From positions 1,126,001 to 1,190,000 of the forward strand of contig NC_053046.1 in the NCBI RefSeq assembly GCF_003473485.1: DNA of 64,000 nt, read 5' to 3'. The DNA is from Medicago truncatula (Eukaryota; Streptophyta; Magnoliopsida; Fabales; Fabaceae). The notes beneath the pieces were generated by a model. The model saw only the letters and a program-made list of their open reading frames with translations, ran no database searches and was not told the origin of the DNA. Position numbers and translations under genes: made by a program. This document shows, in pieces, positions 11,381 through 23,634 of this stretch; the first letter of the stretch is position 1; each line of letters opens with the position of its first letter.

Positions 11381-12955
11381 GTGTACGATGTACCTATCCG
11401 AGGTAATAAAACTTGGAAAAATATAGTTTTTATTTATTTATTTATTTATGAATATTCGAACGATTGAGTTGTTAGGCAAAGAGTGAGAGATACTCTTCAC
11501 TCTCCCTCTCTGCGCAACGCTAACCCTCACTGTAAGCAAAACCCTCTCTTTTTTTCCTTTCAATTTCTTTATATATTTTTTTTCAATCTTCGTTTAGGTT
11601 GTGTTTTTATTTCTGAAAAATGTTTTTTTTTTCTTTTCTTTTTCGGGTATTTTTAGATAATAGGGCATCTAATTTCTAAATGAATAAATAACAATCAAAC
11701 ATTGACAAACAAAATGTACCATTTGCAAGTTGTGACTGACATTATGTTTGTGTAGGATGATTGTGTGATTTAGGTTCTGCCAAAATCAAATTTTTATGAT
11801 TACTTTGTTATATAAATGTGTGGATTTTATTGTAAAGTTATCATTTTTATTGGGTTTTACCATTTTTACCCAAATGTAGTTTTAGTTTGTATTTGTCTCT
11901 GTCGAAGTTGTTAATACCGTTGTTTTGTGGCTACGATTGCGGAGTGGGATGTTGTCCTACATAATAGTGGAGTGAGATTACGGTATGGTGCAATGTTAAA
12001 TGCTGATTTAGTATGTTTTCATCTGGTGGCTGTAATGGTCGGTATTATGGTTTGCACGCGAAATGGCTGCAATGGTGAATTTGTTTGAAAAAACTTGACA
12101 TTGTTAATTCACAATTTGTTTTACAAAATGGTTTTGGGAGTCTTTCTGATCATGAATGGGAGTTTTCTGATCAGCTTCTTGTCGCGCAAAGAGAAGAAGT
12201 AAAAGAAGAAATGAAAGAGAGGAGAAGTGCGCAACATTGCCAAGTTAGGTTGCGGCAGTAGGAGATAAGATGTTGTATGTAGAGAGCATTAGTTTTAGAT
12301 ATTTTCTCAATCCCCTAAAACACAAGGGGTTTACCTGAAGTGTACTTCCGGTAGTGCATTTTATCTGAAAAAACACTACCGGAAGTGTGTTTCCGGCAGT
12401 ATATTTTGACTAATTTGAGCATATAGGGGGAGGATTGAGAAACTGTCTTAGTTTTAAGGTTTGGCATAGTAGAATTTTTTAGGATTTAGCATATGGGCTT
12501 TTTAAAAAGTCCAATGATGGGCCTAAGTCTCATTCATGAAGAATTGTTTCTCTCTTTGGGTCTTTCCTTCAGTGACAACTTTTTCTTTCTATGTTAATTA
12601 TGAAAATATTAGAATAATGGCCATCTCGCTTCATGCTGTACAATATTGCAGTTTTGAGATTGGCCGCTCTGCGCCGCTATCCAGGATTACGACATAAGTC
12701 TCTCTCGGGACAAGATCCTCTCCTGCTATTGTACGTTAGTTGGTAAAATAAGAGAATTGGGATTCATTTAGGAATACCCATGAGTCCATGATTTTAATTT
12801 ATTGTATAGGGGAACCAACCCTAATTGCCTTTTAGGTTCTCTCTCGTATGTTTTTTTGCCTTTGCTGAAAATTTTATATTGTGCATATTTATTCATCATT
12901 GGGCAATATTTTTTTGCAGAAGTGAAACTTGGAAGGAGGACCAAACATTTTCACA
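11381..12955 (+). other. SDE3 promoter, 5' leader and leader intron
   Basis: A CT-rich leader near 11485-11531 ends on a good donor (CACT, then GTAAGC at 11532). A strong acceptor, a T-run followed by GCAG, ends at 12919. So the 5' UTR is probably split by an intron of about 1.39 kb, with the coding ATG 36 bases into the next exon. The transcription start was not located exactly. An alternative extra leader exon in 12600-12740 cannot be excluded. A 150-bp MITE lies in the intron. Confidence 0.55.
12298..12447. mobile_element. Palindromic MITE with 9-bp target duplication
   Basis: The element is bounded by direct copies of TTAGTTTTA (12289-12297 and 12448-12456). Its ends are imperfect inverted repeats (GATATTTTCTCAATCC against GACAGTTTCTCAATCC), and the interior is an inverted repeat built on ACTTCCGGTAGTG and CACTACCGGAAGT. 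A 9-bp duplication points to a Mutator-type MITE. It sits in the SDE3 leader intron. Confidence 0.75.
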
Positions 12956-15900
12956 ATGAGTACTGTCGGATACAGGTCAGAAGATGAATGCTCTGTCATA
13001 GGGGAAAAGGCTGAAATCGGATTTCTAGATTTCGAGGAAGAGAGATCTGTTTGCAGTTATGTTGCTGATGACGGGGCTCCAGTAATCGTATCTGTCCCGT
13101 TTGCTTTTAAGAATGGGAAGCCTCAATCAGTATCTGTTGGAGATACTGCCGCGGAGTTAATAACCATTAATAATACTACTGAGGAACCAGTGGACCTGTG
13201 GAGTGTTCATATTTTTGCCTCAAATCCTCCGGACTCTTTCACTCTTTCTCTCACGGAGCCTCCCCCGGCAAACTCAAATGCAGAGAGCTTTATAGAATCT
13301 TTCAGAGTGGAGGACAGGATGCTTCAGCCTGGTGAGATCTTGAAGATATGGCTGTCTTGCAAGACCAAAGACATGGGCATGTACTCATCTGTTGTGTATT
13401 TTGACGTTGGAGATGAGAAAATTGAAAGGGTGGTTTTCCTCTTGGTTGAAGACAAGATCTCAAAATCTCTGGCTTCTAACAGACCTTACTCAAGAACAAG
13501 GAAGAAAGACAAATTTGTTGTAGACAATTTTGTTCCCGGCTCACGCCCTCTAGCGAAGTCAAATCGAAAATACGTAAATAGGCTTCCTAGATATGAGGTT
13601 CCCAAGGATATTAGGCTCTTGCTTGAGGGCAATCAGGTCCCTCAAGTCGTTGAAGATGGCCTTACAAGAAGGAGTTATGCGTCTTATTTCAAAACACTAA
13701 TAATAATGGAAGAGATACAATTAGAGGTAATCTTGTTTGTTTTTTGGTTCATGAAAGAAACTAAAATAGGAGTATGAGCCGGATATTTGTTTCTATTATT
13801 TGTTTGCCATTGACTTCTTCTTTCAGGATGATATGAGCACTTATGACATGGAATGCATAACTATGAGAAGGAGAGGAAACAATTTTTTGTCCTTGGAGGT
13901 GCCTGGGCTTGCTGAGAGAAGGCCATCACTGGTGCATGGGGATTCTATCTTCGCCAGGCTGGCTTCTGAACAAGATGAAGGTGCTACACGTGTATATCAG
14001 GTCTGGTTCTTATTTTGCCTGCATACCACCACATTGTTACTTGACATTCCTCATTTAGATAAATCAGCTCTTTAGCTATGTTGAACTTGAATTCGGTCCT
14101 CAAACCTAGTCATCAGATGCATACTGTAATTATTTACATGTTTCTATATTTTCTGAAGTGTTATAAATGGAATCTGATCTGTAGGTATTAAGAAGAGTAC
14201 ATGTCCTTATCATGTATCTTGATCATTGACCATTCAATGCCCTTTCATTGGTGTAAATGCATTTCAGTAGATGCCACTAGATATGCATTGAATTGATAGC
14301 ATTCCCCCTGGTTATTTATTTATTTATGGCTTACAGATTCTACTGCTGCATTGATGATCCTGAGGCAACTATGATAGACTGAGCTCTTGTGTGTACTTTT
14401 CATTTCTGTAGGTGTAGGTTCCAAACCTTGAATAAAATTAAAGCTAGTGATTAATACATAATTTTAAAATAAAAAGGTGATTATTTCGTATAATAAATTT
14501 GATATGTCTGTCTCTCTTCTTTTCCTAGAGAGCCGCCCAGGAATCTCTTTTACAAAGTATATATCACCAGCAGTTATCAACTTGAGATATGTTGGTTGAA
14601 CTTGCACTAGGCTAACCAAAGATAATTTTTGTTTTTAACTCCCCCATGTTCTTATAATGTTGCTCTCGCCTCTGAGTTTGACTTAATTTGGTTTGGCACT
14701 TGCATTTTTTCAATCTTCTAAACCATCTCTGTTCATTTGGTTATATTTTGGAATGTCATTGTCAGGTATTCTTGACATGCATATAAATGGTGATGTACAA
14801 TTGTAGAATCTAGGAAACACAGTTTTTGTTATTCGTATTGTTAAGAGTCCCACATTGGATGAGATACGGCTTGAAAATGATTTTATATGTGGGAGACATC
14901 CCCTCTTACAAGCCGGTTTTGTAGGGCTGAGCTAAGCCCAACCCAAAATTTAAGAGTATTTTCGAAAACTACTAATTGTATTTACAGGTCTGTATGTGTG
15001 ATCTTTAGAGTAGATTAATCCACTACTGTGTGTATGAAGTGCATTCTGCAATTAATTGATTTTGGGTATCTTATCCTGCCCTTTATTCAAAAACTAAAAT
15101 GATAATTAATTTCTGCAGGGATTTGTTCACCGGGTTGAAGCTGATGAGGTCTATTTGAAGTTTGATCATGAATTTCACCTTTACCATAGAGATGAAGATC
15201 TCTATAATGTTTACTTCACGTATAATAGGATCAATATGAGAAGGCTATATCAAGCTGTTGAGGCAGCAGAAAACTTGGGTGCTGAGTTTCTTTTTCCATC
15301 TACTTCATCCAAAAGAAGGTCCATTAAAACCAATGATCTGGTTCCCATTTCTGGTTCTTTAAATGAGGAGCAAATGTGTTCGATCAAAATGATTCTGGGT
15401 TGCAGAGGCGCACCACCTTATGTGATTCATGGGCCTCCAGGTACAGGCAAGACTAGGACAATAGTGGAAGCAATCCTCCAGCTCTACCAACATCATAAGA
15501 ATACTCGTATTCTTGTCTGTGCCCCCTCAAACAGTGCAGCAGACCACATACTGGAGAAACTCCTTGCTGAGAAGGATATTGAATTTCGAGAAAATGAAGT
15601 ATTTAGGCTCAATGCCACTGCCAGGCCATATGAAGATGTAAAACCTGAATTTCTTCGCTTCTGCTTCTTTGATGAGATGATATTTAAGTGTCCCCCGGTC
15701 AATGCCCTCAATCATTATAGGATTGTGGTATCCACATATATGAGTGCCTCTCTTCTTTTTGCTGAAGATGTTGCCCGCGGTCACTTCTCTCATATTTTCT
15801 TGGATGAGGCCGGCCAAGCTTCAGAACCCGAAACCATGATCCCTATAGCCCATCTCTGCAGAAGGGACACTGTTGTTGTTCTGGCTGGAGACCCCTTGCA

Positions 15901-17360
15901 GTTGGGCCCAGTAATATTTTCCAAGAAAGCAGACGAGTACAAATTGGGGGTATCTTTCCTGGAACGATTGTTTAAATGTGAGTTATATGGCAGTGGAGAT
16001 GTTAATTATATAACGAAACTGGTTAGAAACTACCGATGTCACCCAGAGATTCTATACCTCCCTTCAAAGCTGTTCTATTTTGGGGAATTGATGGCATGTA
16101 GAGATCCCTCAACTTTCATGGTGACTGCAGAATTTCTCCCTAATAAGGAGTTCCCTGTTCTTTTCTTTGGTATCCAAGGATGCGATGAAAGAGAAGGAAA
16201 TAACCCATCATGGTTCAACCGAATCGAAGTAAGCAAGGTTGTAGAAACTGTTGGGAAGCTGATAAATGGTGGTAAAATAAGAGAGGAAGACATTGGCATT
16301 ATAACACCATATAGACAACAAGTGTTGAAAATAAAACAGACACTTGAAAATCTAGAAATGCCTGATGTCAAAGTTGGTAGCGTTGAGCAGTTTCAAGGAC
16401 AAGAAAAGGAGGTCATTATTGTATCAACTGTTCGATCAACGATCAAACATAATGAGTTTGACAGAATCCACTGTCTTGGGTTTTTGAGCAATCATAGGAG
16501 GTTTAATGTGGCTATTACCCGTGCTATATCATTGCTGGTTATAATTGGGAACCCCCATATTATATGCAAGGTACTGCCTATTTAAAAAACCATAACTCAT
16601 TTTTTAATAGTTATATTTCTGATCAACTTTATGCGGTGAATAGAACATCTTTATACATCCTTTCGCTGATTGCATTGCCTGTAAGTCAAAGGGTTCTACC
16701 TCTATGGGTGGTACTTGTTTAATTAGTTTTATGCTGTAATACGAAAGGGAGTGCTTACCAATTTAACATTACTGCTTTCTACATTAACTAGTCAGTTTGT
16801 CTATTTAGCTTTATAGTTATAGTTTGAAAATATGCAAAACATTTTGATAATAATCAAAGACTGATTGTTGGCTGGACCTTTATTAATGAAATCCTGATTG
16901 TTTATAATAACCATTCTTCGCTTACTTTTGGCAGGATGATCATTGGAGCCAAATGCTGTGGCACTGTGTGGACCATTCATCCTATCTGGGTTGTTCTCTT
17001 CCAGAAAGGATAGAACATTACGATGAGGGCGTTGGAGAGAACTCTGGCTTTGGCTACGATGAAGGTAACACATGGCCCTCAAACAATATAGAAGGTGGCC
17101 AAGATTCCTACCAGTCAAAGTTCCCTAAACCTGGCACGGATGAAACTGGATGGTCTGATGGCTGGAACACATTTCCCTCAAACAATGTAGAATCTGGTCA
17201 TGATGGCTGGAACACATTGCCCTCTAACAATGGAGAATCTGGTCAATATGACTGGAACATATTGCCCTCTAACAATGTAGAAGCTGGTCAAGATTCCTTC
17301 CAGTCAGACCTCCCTAAACCTGTCACTGATGAAGCTGAATGGTCTGATGGTTGGAAGTAG
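12956..17360 (+). CDS. SDE3: SDE3-like RNA helicase (MOV10/Armitage family)
   Basis: Superfamily 1 RNA helicase of the plant silencing pathway; Arabidopsis SDE3 works with RDR6 and ARGONAUTE proteins in secondary siRNA production and virus defence. Coding exons read 12956-13726, 13827-14000, 15119-16570 and 16935-17360, all with GT-AG borders and continuous frame, giving 940 residues (Arabidopsis about 1000). The N-terminal third matches the MOV10/SDE3 beta-rich region. Helicase motifs are intact: GPPGTGKT (about residue 420), DEAG (544), GDPLQLGP (572), VEQFQGQE (737), NVAITRA (777). From about residue 844 the tail holds four NT-x-PSNN-x-E-x-G units with several GW or DW pairs, the type of AGO-hook reported for SDE3. 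An in-frame ATG at 12929 is less likely, since homologues begin at the second Met. The 1.1-kb second intron carries a TRIM-like repeat. Confidence 0.95.
14839..14955 (+). mobile_element. TRIM-like LTR fragment in SDE3 intron
   Basis: The segment starts TGTTAAGAGTCCCACATTGG and contains AAGCCGGTTTTGTAGGGCTG and AGCCCAACCC, text typical of short plant TRIM LTRs that are widespread in legumes. The right end lacks a clear CA and no target duplication was seen, so it is a degraded solo LTR. Confidence 0.5.
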
Positions 17361-19034
17361 TCCATACTTGGGCTCGACATTCATGTTTTTTTCTTCTTCT
17401 TTCTTGGCAATTAGTTTATGCCGACTTAAACATCATGCAATTGGAATGAAGCGGGGGGAAAAAGACCTATCCATATTTATATCCTCTATGCCGCAAAGTT
17501 AATTAGGATGGTGAATCGAGAAAAAGAAAAGTGGGGGAAGTTTTTATTATTTTTTTGAAAATTGATCTGATACCTACATTGAATCTGGAGGAATTGATTA
17601 ATTATTAATTAGTTAAACTTGTGACTTGATTAGTTGTTGCGGTTAACCAGTTTTCTATAGTCTATATAACTTATGTTACTATTGGAAGGAACAGATGGTA
17701 CATACAACTTTTTCCATGCAGCATAAAATAAAAACAATGTGAGGTGTAACAGGAACTCGTAGTTCTTCAACCATATATTCTATGAATTTCTATGAATATA
17801 CAAGATGTTGATGGTTATTAAAACTAGTCACAAGACATTTTAGCAATGAGTTAAAGTAGTAAAACACAAGATACTGAGCATTAAAAGTAGAGAGTGTTGA
17901 GGTTGAGGAGTGGAAGCGTGACAAAAAAGATTGTAAGTAGCAAATGCTTGTAGTATCCACCACCAGTGATTGTTGATGAAGTCGAACCATTCAACGATGG
18001 TGTTGTCCCTGCTCCCTTGCCGTTGCGGGGTATCATTTTCCCTGCTGCACTACTGGATACTGCTGACCCTGTTTAAGGACATGCATTATGTCATCGTCAA
18101 TTTTAATGTGAATAATTATAGGATTTTTAAGCAACCGTATTGTTATTATTGTTGTTCTTTGAACCAATAGTTAAATTCACTATCATTTCGTAGCAGCCAT
18201 ATTATTTTTTTGTAGAGTTTCATAACAAACTATCTGATACTATTTACAAAATAATAGAGAAAATATATAGAAAAAAAGTAAATGCTTTTGTGTTTTTTCA
18301 TTCTAGATAATGCATGTCATTTATTTTTTTAAAATAAATTATAGGAGAATGAAGGTTGGCAAAATGTTAAAAGCATGAGAAAATAATTGTTTTAACAGTC
18401 GAAATTCTATGTCCTTATACACAAAAGGTTCATCCAAATTACATTTAAAATAATTTTAAAACTTGTTATAACTTAATATTTTTAAATAACTATATACAAA
18501 ATTAGCATTATTTTCATTTATAATAAACGATACATCTTATTACCATACTATAAATTGATACTTTTCAAAGCATATAAGTTTACACCTGATTACCATACTT
18601 AAAAAAATACGATTAACTTATTGATTTAACCATCAAATTTATAGAAATTCTTCAATCTTTTGTCAGGTACCTATAGAAGCTACCTAATAACTGATTATGG
18701 TAGCTTGTTTTGATAAACAACTTATAGCACAAACATTTATTATGATAAGCGCTTGTGTATAAGCTTATATAAGCCATTTCTATAGAAAATATAAAATAAA
18801 GTTAATCTGTTTTTATATAGGCTATAAGTTAATTTTATAAGCTATATTGGAAAACTTATTAAAATAAGCTTAAAAAGTTTTGAAAATTGTCATAAGTCGT
18901 CTTCATGCGTTCTCACAAATCTGACAAAACTAAACTTATTCCAAGTTGGTCAACTCAAATAAGCCAATCCAAACATGCGCAATTCTTGAGTATGATAATC
19001 TTTAACGAAGCAAAAGCATAGAACAGAAAATGAA
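17361..19034. other. Intergenic AT-rich region
   Basis: It holds the 3' UTR and flank of SDE3 and then AT-rich DNA with only short chance ORFs. One MITE-like fragment is listed separately at 18700-18976. No gene is supported here. Confidence 0.6.
18700..18976. mobile_element. Degraded MITE related to the element at 52906-53663
   Basis: It shares TGATAAACAACTTATAGC at one side and AAATAAGCCAATCCAAAC at the other with the longer element at 52906-53663, together with the internal AAGCTTATAAGC-type text. The ends are decayed, so its limits are approximate. Confidence 0.5.
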
Positions 19035-19573
19035 TCAAGCACCTGTTCCTGAAGGAGTGACGGGAACACCAAGAATATCTGCGCTGCCGAGAGGAGGAAG
19101 AGTCCGTGATTCTGTAACAATGTGAATCAAACAACAACAATTCAATTAATCTCTCTGTATTTGATTATTTGTATCTAAATTCTAAAGAATCTTTGAAAAG
19201 AAAGAATAAAGAACGAACCTGCGCAAAGAACATTGAGAGAAGAAGTAGTTGGTGGAGGTGAGACACATAGCGAGGAAAGCGATTGAATCCTTGTGGAGTT
19301 GAGAGGGAAGCCGAGAATGTGATTATCACGGAGGAGATAACAGAAACAGAGAGAGTTCGGCAAGAACGTCGACGAGAAAGCGTCGCAGCATTTGGTGGAA
19401 GCAGTCTCCGTGAGGTTGTTTGGAGGAGACGAAACGTAAGAAAGACAGGGAGAGAATAGAAGTAGCTGATCGGTGCAACCTTCTCGAGAGGAAGGTGGTG
19501 GCGGCGCCGCCGCTACTGTAACGGCGGAGATACTGAGACTCAGCATGAGGAAGAAGAAGAAGGTGTTTTCCAT
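19035..19573 (-). CDS. Secreted non-specific lipid-transfer-like protein
   Basis: Two exons (19573-19219 and 19111-19035, GT-AG) give 143 residues. Residues 1-23 form a signal peptide with a phenylalanine run and hydrophobic core. The mature part holds the eight-cysteine motif in LTP order: C, C, CC, CxC, C, C, with a GFPLNSTR segment as in the LTPG branch. Such proteins bind lipids in the apoplast or at the cell surface. The second exon encodes a short Pro/Gly/Thr tail ending at TGA without a hydrophobic GPI signal, so it is probably secreted free, unless a longer splice form exists. It is transcribed towards the 3' end of SDE3. Confidence 0.85.
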
Positions 19574-21440
19574 GTTGGAGAAAAACGGTTAGGGATTTGG
19601 CGGGAGAGAAACGAAGTGATGCGAGTGAATTATCACTATTGCCCCTTCTATCTCACTCAATGATGAGTATAATAACAAGTCTTTAATAACTAACTCTAAT
19701 CGTTTGTAAAAAAATAAAAATAAATAAATAACTCTAATCGATAAAAAAAGTGCTTGCCTATACGCATGGATTTGGATCCGCGACACCGCATTTTTGTGTC
19801 TATTTCTCGCATGGATATGAATTTTGATCATATATATCTATATATAAAGATTATACAAAGTTTTGGTCTGATACTTTTTTCTTCTTCTTTTCTTTTTTCA
19901 ATTTTGTTCTTTGTTTAAACTATTATATTTACAATTTTATCATTTTTATGATATTATTTTAAATTTATTTTAAAAAAATTAGTTAAATCTTTATAATATG
20001 AACAACTCATTGCAAAAAGAACAATATCTTATTAAAAATAATAATTTGCATTATAAACCTGGGCTTATTTAGATCTTATTTACCAAAATTATTTGAGTGA
20101 TGTATGTTAAAAAAAATTATAACTAAGTATGATAATATAAACATACAATTCAGCACAATAGAAAATTGGATATACAGATCTATTTTTTCGCTAGATAGGC
20201 ATAAAGAGACATATTGTGGCCTCTAGGTTGGTTTCTAAGAACCTAATTTGTTGCTACCATGCTTCTCTTTTAAAAGAGCATTTGTTTTTCCACCCTCTTA
20301 TATGCTCTTCAACTTTTTCATTTTACCCCATATGAATTATATAATTCGAAAAGGAAATCTTTAGATTTATATAATTCAAGTTGTACCAATATATACATAA
20401 CATTCACTCATTTTCCATTTACAAAAATTTACCCCCTAATCTCAATTATATCTTGTTATGTCAATTTTCAACCAAACTTGGGTGAATTTGTTGTACTTTA
20501 GGCATTTCAACCACACATTCTCTTAAAACACGTTTGATTGAGTTTTTTTTTTCTTCTTCTTTTAGATTACCGATTCAATTTAGAAAATAGAATTCGAACA
20601 GGATACATCACAATTTCATCTGCTATAATCCAAAGTGTGGTCACATGTCAATGTTTGTCTTATTTTGTCATTCGTTCAATATGTTTGCTTTCAAGCAATA
20701 TGTTGTACAAAGAATCACTCCCTCGGAAAGAAGGGAATAAAGCGTGTTGATTGTCGTTTTCTTCCCCTCTTGCAAAAAAGAATCCTATGACAAGATAACA
20801 CGATGTTTGAATAGATTATAACATGAACAAAAGGTCGACGCTTTGAACGATCTTGCCCAATTTCCCTCCAACAAATGTGATCTTCTTTGTAGGACCACCT
20901 CCTGCAGTGGATATCCTTCTTGTGTCGGTTTTGAATGTTCATGTGGGACCACCATCTACAATGGCCCTCCTTCTTCTGCCAATTCGATTATCACGGTGGC
21001 TAATTCATCATCTTGTCCACATGAATACGAGGATGCATCATTGCTAGAAGGCATACTTTTGAGTGAGTTTAAGCATTAGGGACTCATTCCTTCTATTTTT
21101 AGTTTTGTTGAATTTTCGATAGTCATACTTGTGACTATCGTTTTGGTTAATCTGAACTCGTTGAATGACATTATGCGTTAACAATTATGTACAACATTTT
21201 AGAAAACATTGTGTGTTATCTGGCGTTTTATTGCTATTCTATGTTCTATTTTGTTTGTATATTGATGAAGTGTATGTTAAAAAACTTGTGCATTTGGGGC
21301 TTGACACATCTTAAAAAACATGTCGAATGCAAGATTTTTTTGTGGTCTAAAATGCATCACCAGTTTCTGGATCCACATTACTTATAAACTTTTATAAATT
21401 GGTGTGCTTGGTTTATTAGCGCTCCACACACTAGAACCGT
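19574..21440. other. Intergenic AT-rich region
   Basis: Upstream flank of the lipid-transfer gene followed by AT-rich DNA. ORFs here are short and have no recognisable domain. A 78-codon ORF at 20843-21079 looks like chance or transposon debris. Confidence 0.5.
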
Positions 21441-21830
21441 GAACAATTATTAAGTAGAAATGAATACTAAGTTAGATGCAATGTACTACAGCATGGGGAA
21501 ACCCAATATGTTTAGGATCAATGTTGATGTTACACTGTCAGACTTGAAGGATCAATCAGATTGGATTAATGGTCGTCTCAATCACGAAGACACAAGAAGA
21601 ATGAATAATGTTGAGTATCGTCGTTTGTTAACTCATATGGATATGTTCGGTTCACCCAAATGAAACTCCAAAACAATGAGGATGTGAGAACCACATTCTC
21701 TATATTTTATTAGTATAGTTTGAAGGGACTAATTGAATTTGATGGTTCCTTAAAGAGCTATAGTTCCTTAAATTACGGATTGCATGGAGAAACCCAATGT
21801 TTGTTTTGTTTTAACACCTCTAATAAATAA
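21441..21830 (+). pseudogene. Transposon-derived ORF fragment, decayed
   Basis: The piece at 21460-21663 reads MFRINVDV then LSDLKDQ and GRLNHEDTRR, and continues in another frame from about 21645 as FTQMKLQNNEDVRTTFSIFY and then KGLIEFD. I recall this text from multicopy legume ORFs attached to DNA transposons, perhaps Mutator-like; the family name is uncertain. At least one frameshift and a lack of start and end show it is a relic. Confidence 0.4.
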
Positions 21831-21839
21831 CTTTTAAAG

Positions 21840-23400
21840 GATATTTTTCGACCTAAAGAAAAACTGACGTGGACAAGAAACACATCCCTTTCCTTTCAAG
21901 ATCACACACGTTGGGCCTTATAGTTTTTTAAAATTTTCTCATTAATTTACAACTATTTTTGCTTGCAAATTAATCCTCTGCTTATAGTTTCTTAAAATTC
22001 TCTCCTTGACCCCCCTATTATCTACCTCCGCATTAATGTTGAGTTTATCTGTACGATGTATCTATACGATGTACAAAGAAAATAGAAGATTTTGGATTTG
22101 CTTTTTTGTTATTAAAATTATACTGTTAAATAAACTTTCCTGTAATAATATTGTATGTTGTTGCAATTAAAAAGATAAGAATATTTATTATATTATTGTT
22201 GTCATTGAAAAATATAAATATGATTTATTTTTGAAGAACAATAAATATGGTTTGTTGAATTTGTTAAATTTGTAAGACACAAATATATATACTTATAATT
22301 TTGATTTATACTAACGAAAAGACGGTCACTTACATGCTCGTCTTTCTGCTCTTTTTATTATGTGAAAGTTTGAAAATTATGAACGGTGTTTTTTATTATG
22401 AAATTATGATTAAGACTAAAACTATAAATGTTTGTTGCTTTCAAGTTATAACAAACAAAACTAATCATGATTATCTTATTTTAATGACACCAATTATATA
22501 AGAAAAAAATATAATCTAAATTCTTTTTTTTTTATGCCACCAACAACAATTTTATTATGGAAAAAGTTGTTTAAGGGTATAATTGGAATGATGAAAAAGT
22601 AAGTATAAATATACTCATCTAGTTTGTTACACTTTTTAAATGATAAAGGGAAAAAAAAACCAAAAAATAGTATATGTTTATATCATGTTTATTACATATG
22701 TTTTAATATTTAAATTTATTCTTATCTATTTGTTACATGTGTTGTTTGTATTGAAAATTAAGGATATTTTTGGAATGAAAAATCAAACCCAAAAGTGCCG
22801 AAAAGGGTAGTTTTCTTGATAACCAACATGTGTTAATAAAAAGAGCAGAAAGACGTGCTCGTCTTTCTGCTAGTACTATATATAAGGAAAATAGACTATT
22901 TTAGGCTTCTTTTTTTTTCCTTTTTTTTTTTCTTTTTTCAATTGTACCCTTAAACAAATTAGATGGTTCCTTAACGAGTCACCACTCCTTAAATTTGTTA
23001 TATATTTTTTTTACAAGGAATTTGTTATATTTTTTAAAGGATATTATATTTGTTATATTGGTGGTATCATTGAAAAATATAAGAATAATTTGTTACAATA
23101 TGAAAATGTAAAATATCTATTATCTATACATATAATTTTAATCTAAATCAAATTAATTTTAATCAAAATTTCATAAAAATAGTATTCATAATTTATACTC
23201 ATTAGCGCTATAAAAAGCGTGGACCCGAATAAACAACTAATATTTTTTTTTGTAGAAAACTAATTTTTTTTTTAAATATTCGAAAACTAATATTTGACTA
23301 TAAAAAAGAAAAGGAGAATTATTATTTTAAATACGTAATGCTAAATCAAGAACTAAAACGTGTAACCATTATTATAATTAAAAAGTAGATGATTGATATA
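21840..23400. other. Very AT-rich spacer with repeat pieces
   Basis: No gene is visible. It includes a dispersed repeat at 22600-22830 that recurs at 26220-26400, and a short hairpin at 22844-22871. The remainder is AT-rich low-complexity DNA. Confidence 0.5.
22334..22871. repeat. Inverted-repeat unit ending in a 12-bp hairpin (Helitron-like or MITE)
   Basis: CGTCTTTCTGCTCTTTTTAT near 22340 is inverted at 22838-22855. At 22844-22871 AGCAGAAAGACG pairs perfectly with CGTCTTTCTGCT across a 4-base loop, followed directly by AGTAC. A hairpin close to a CTAG-T boundary is a Helitron 3' feature, but the inverted copy 500 bp away fits a MITE. I cannot decide between them. Confidence 0.4.
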
Positions 23401-23502
23401 GAAAGTATAGATAGATTAAGTATATCTATTTAAGAAAAGATTTGATCATGCCTCTTTTTGTTTCATACATTAGTGTATATCTTTTTGTTTCACACATTAG
23501 TG

Positions 23503-23510
23503 TATATAAA
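23503..23510 (+). promoter_or_regulatory. TATA box of the first GT14 gene
   Basis: TATATAAA lies 125 bp before the ATG at 23635 and is conserved in position in the second copy (TATAAAAA at 26720-26727). Confidence 0.55.
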
Positions 23511-23634
23511 ACCTTATCATTCGTCTCTCTTTTGACTCTATCCTAACCCTTCTCTCAAATTATCTCTCTTTTCTCTTCAAAGTAAAAAAGAAAACACCAA
23601 CACAAATTCTTATCGATTTGTTGTTACCATCACC

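Noticed and set aside
12929-12955. Upstream in-frame ATG of SDE3
   Set aside because: Homologues begin at the next Met (MSTVGYRS), and the extra residues lie in leader sequence.
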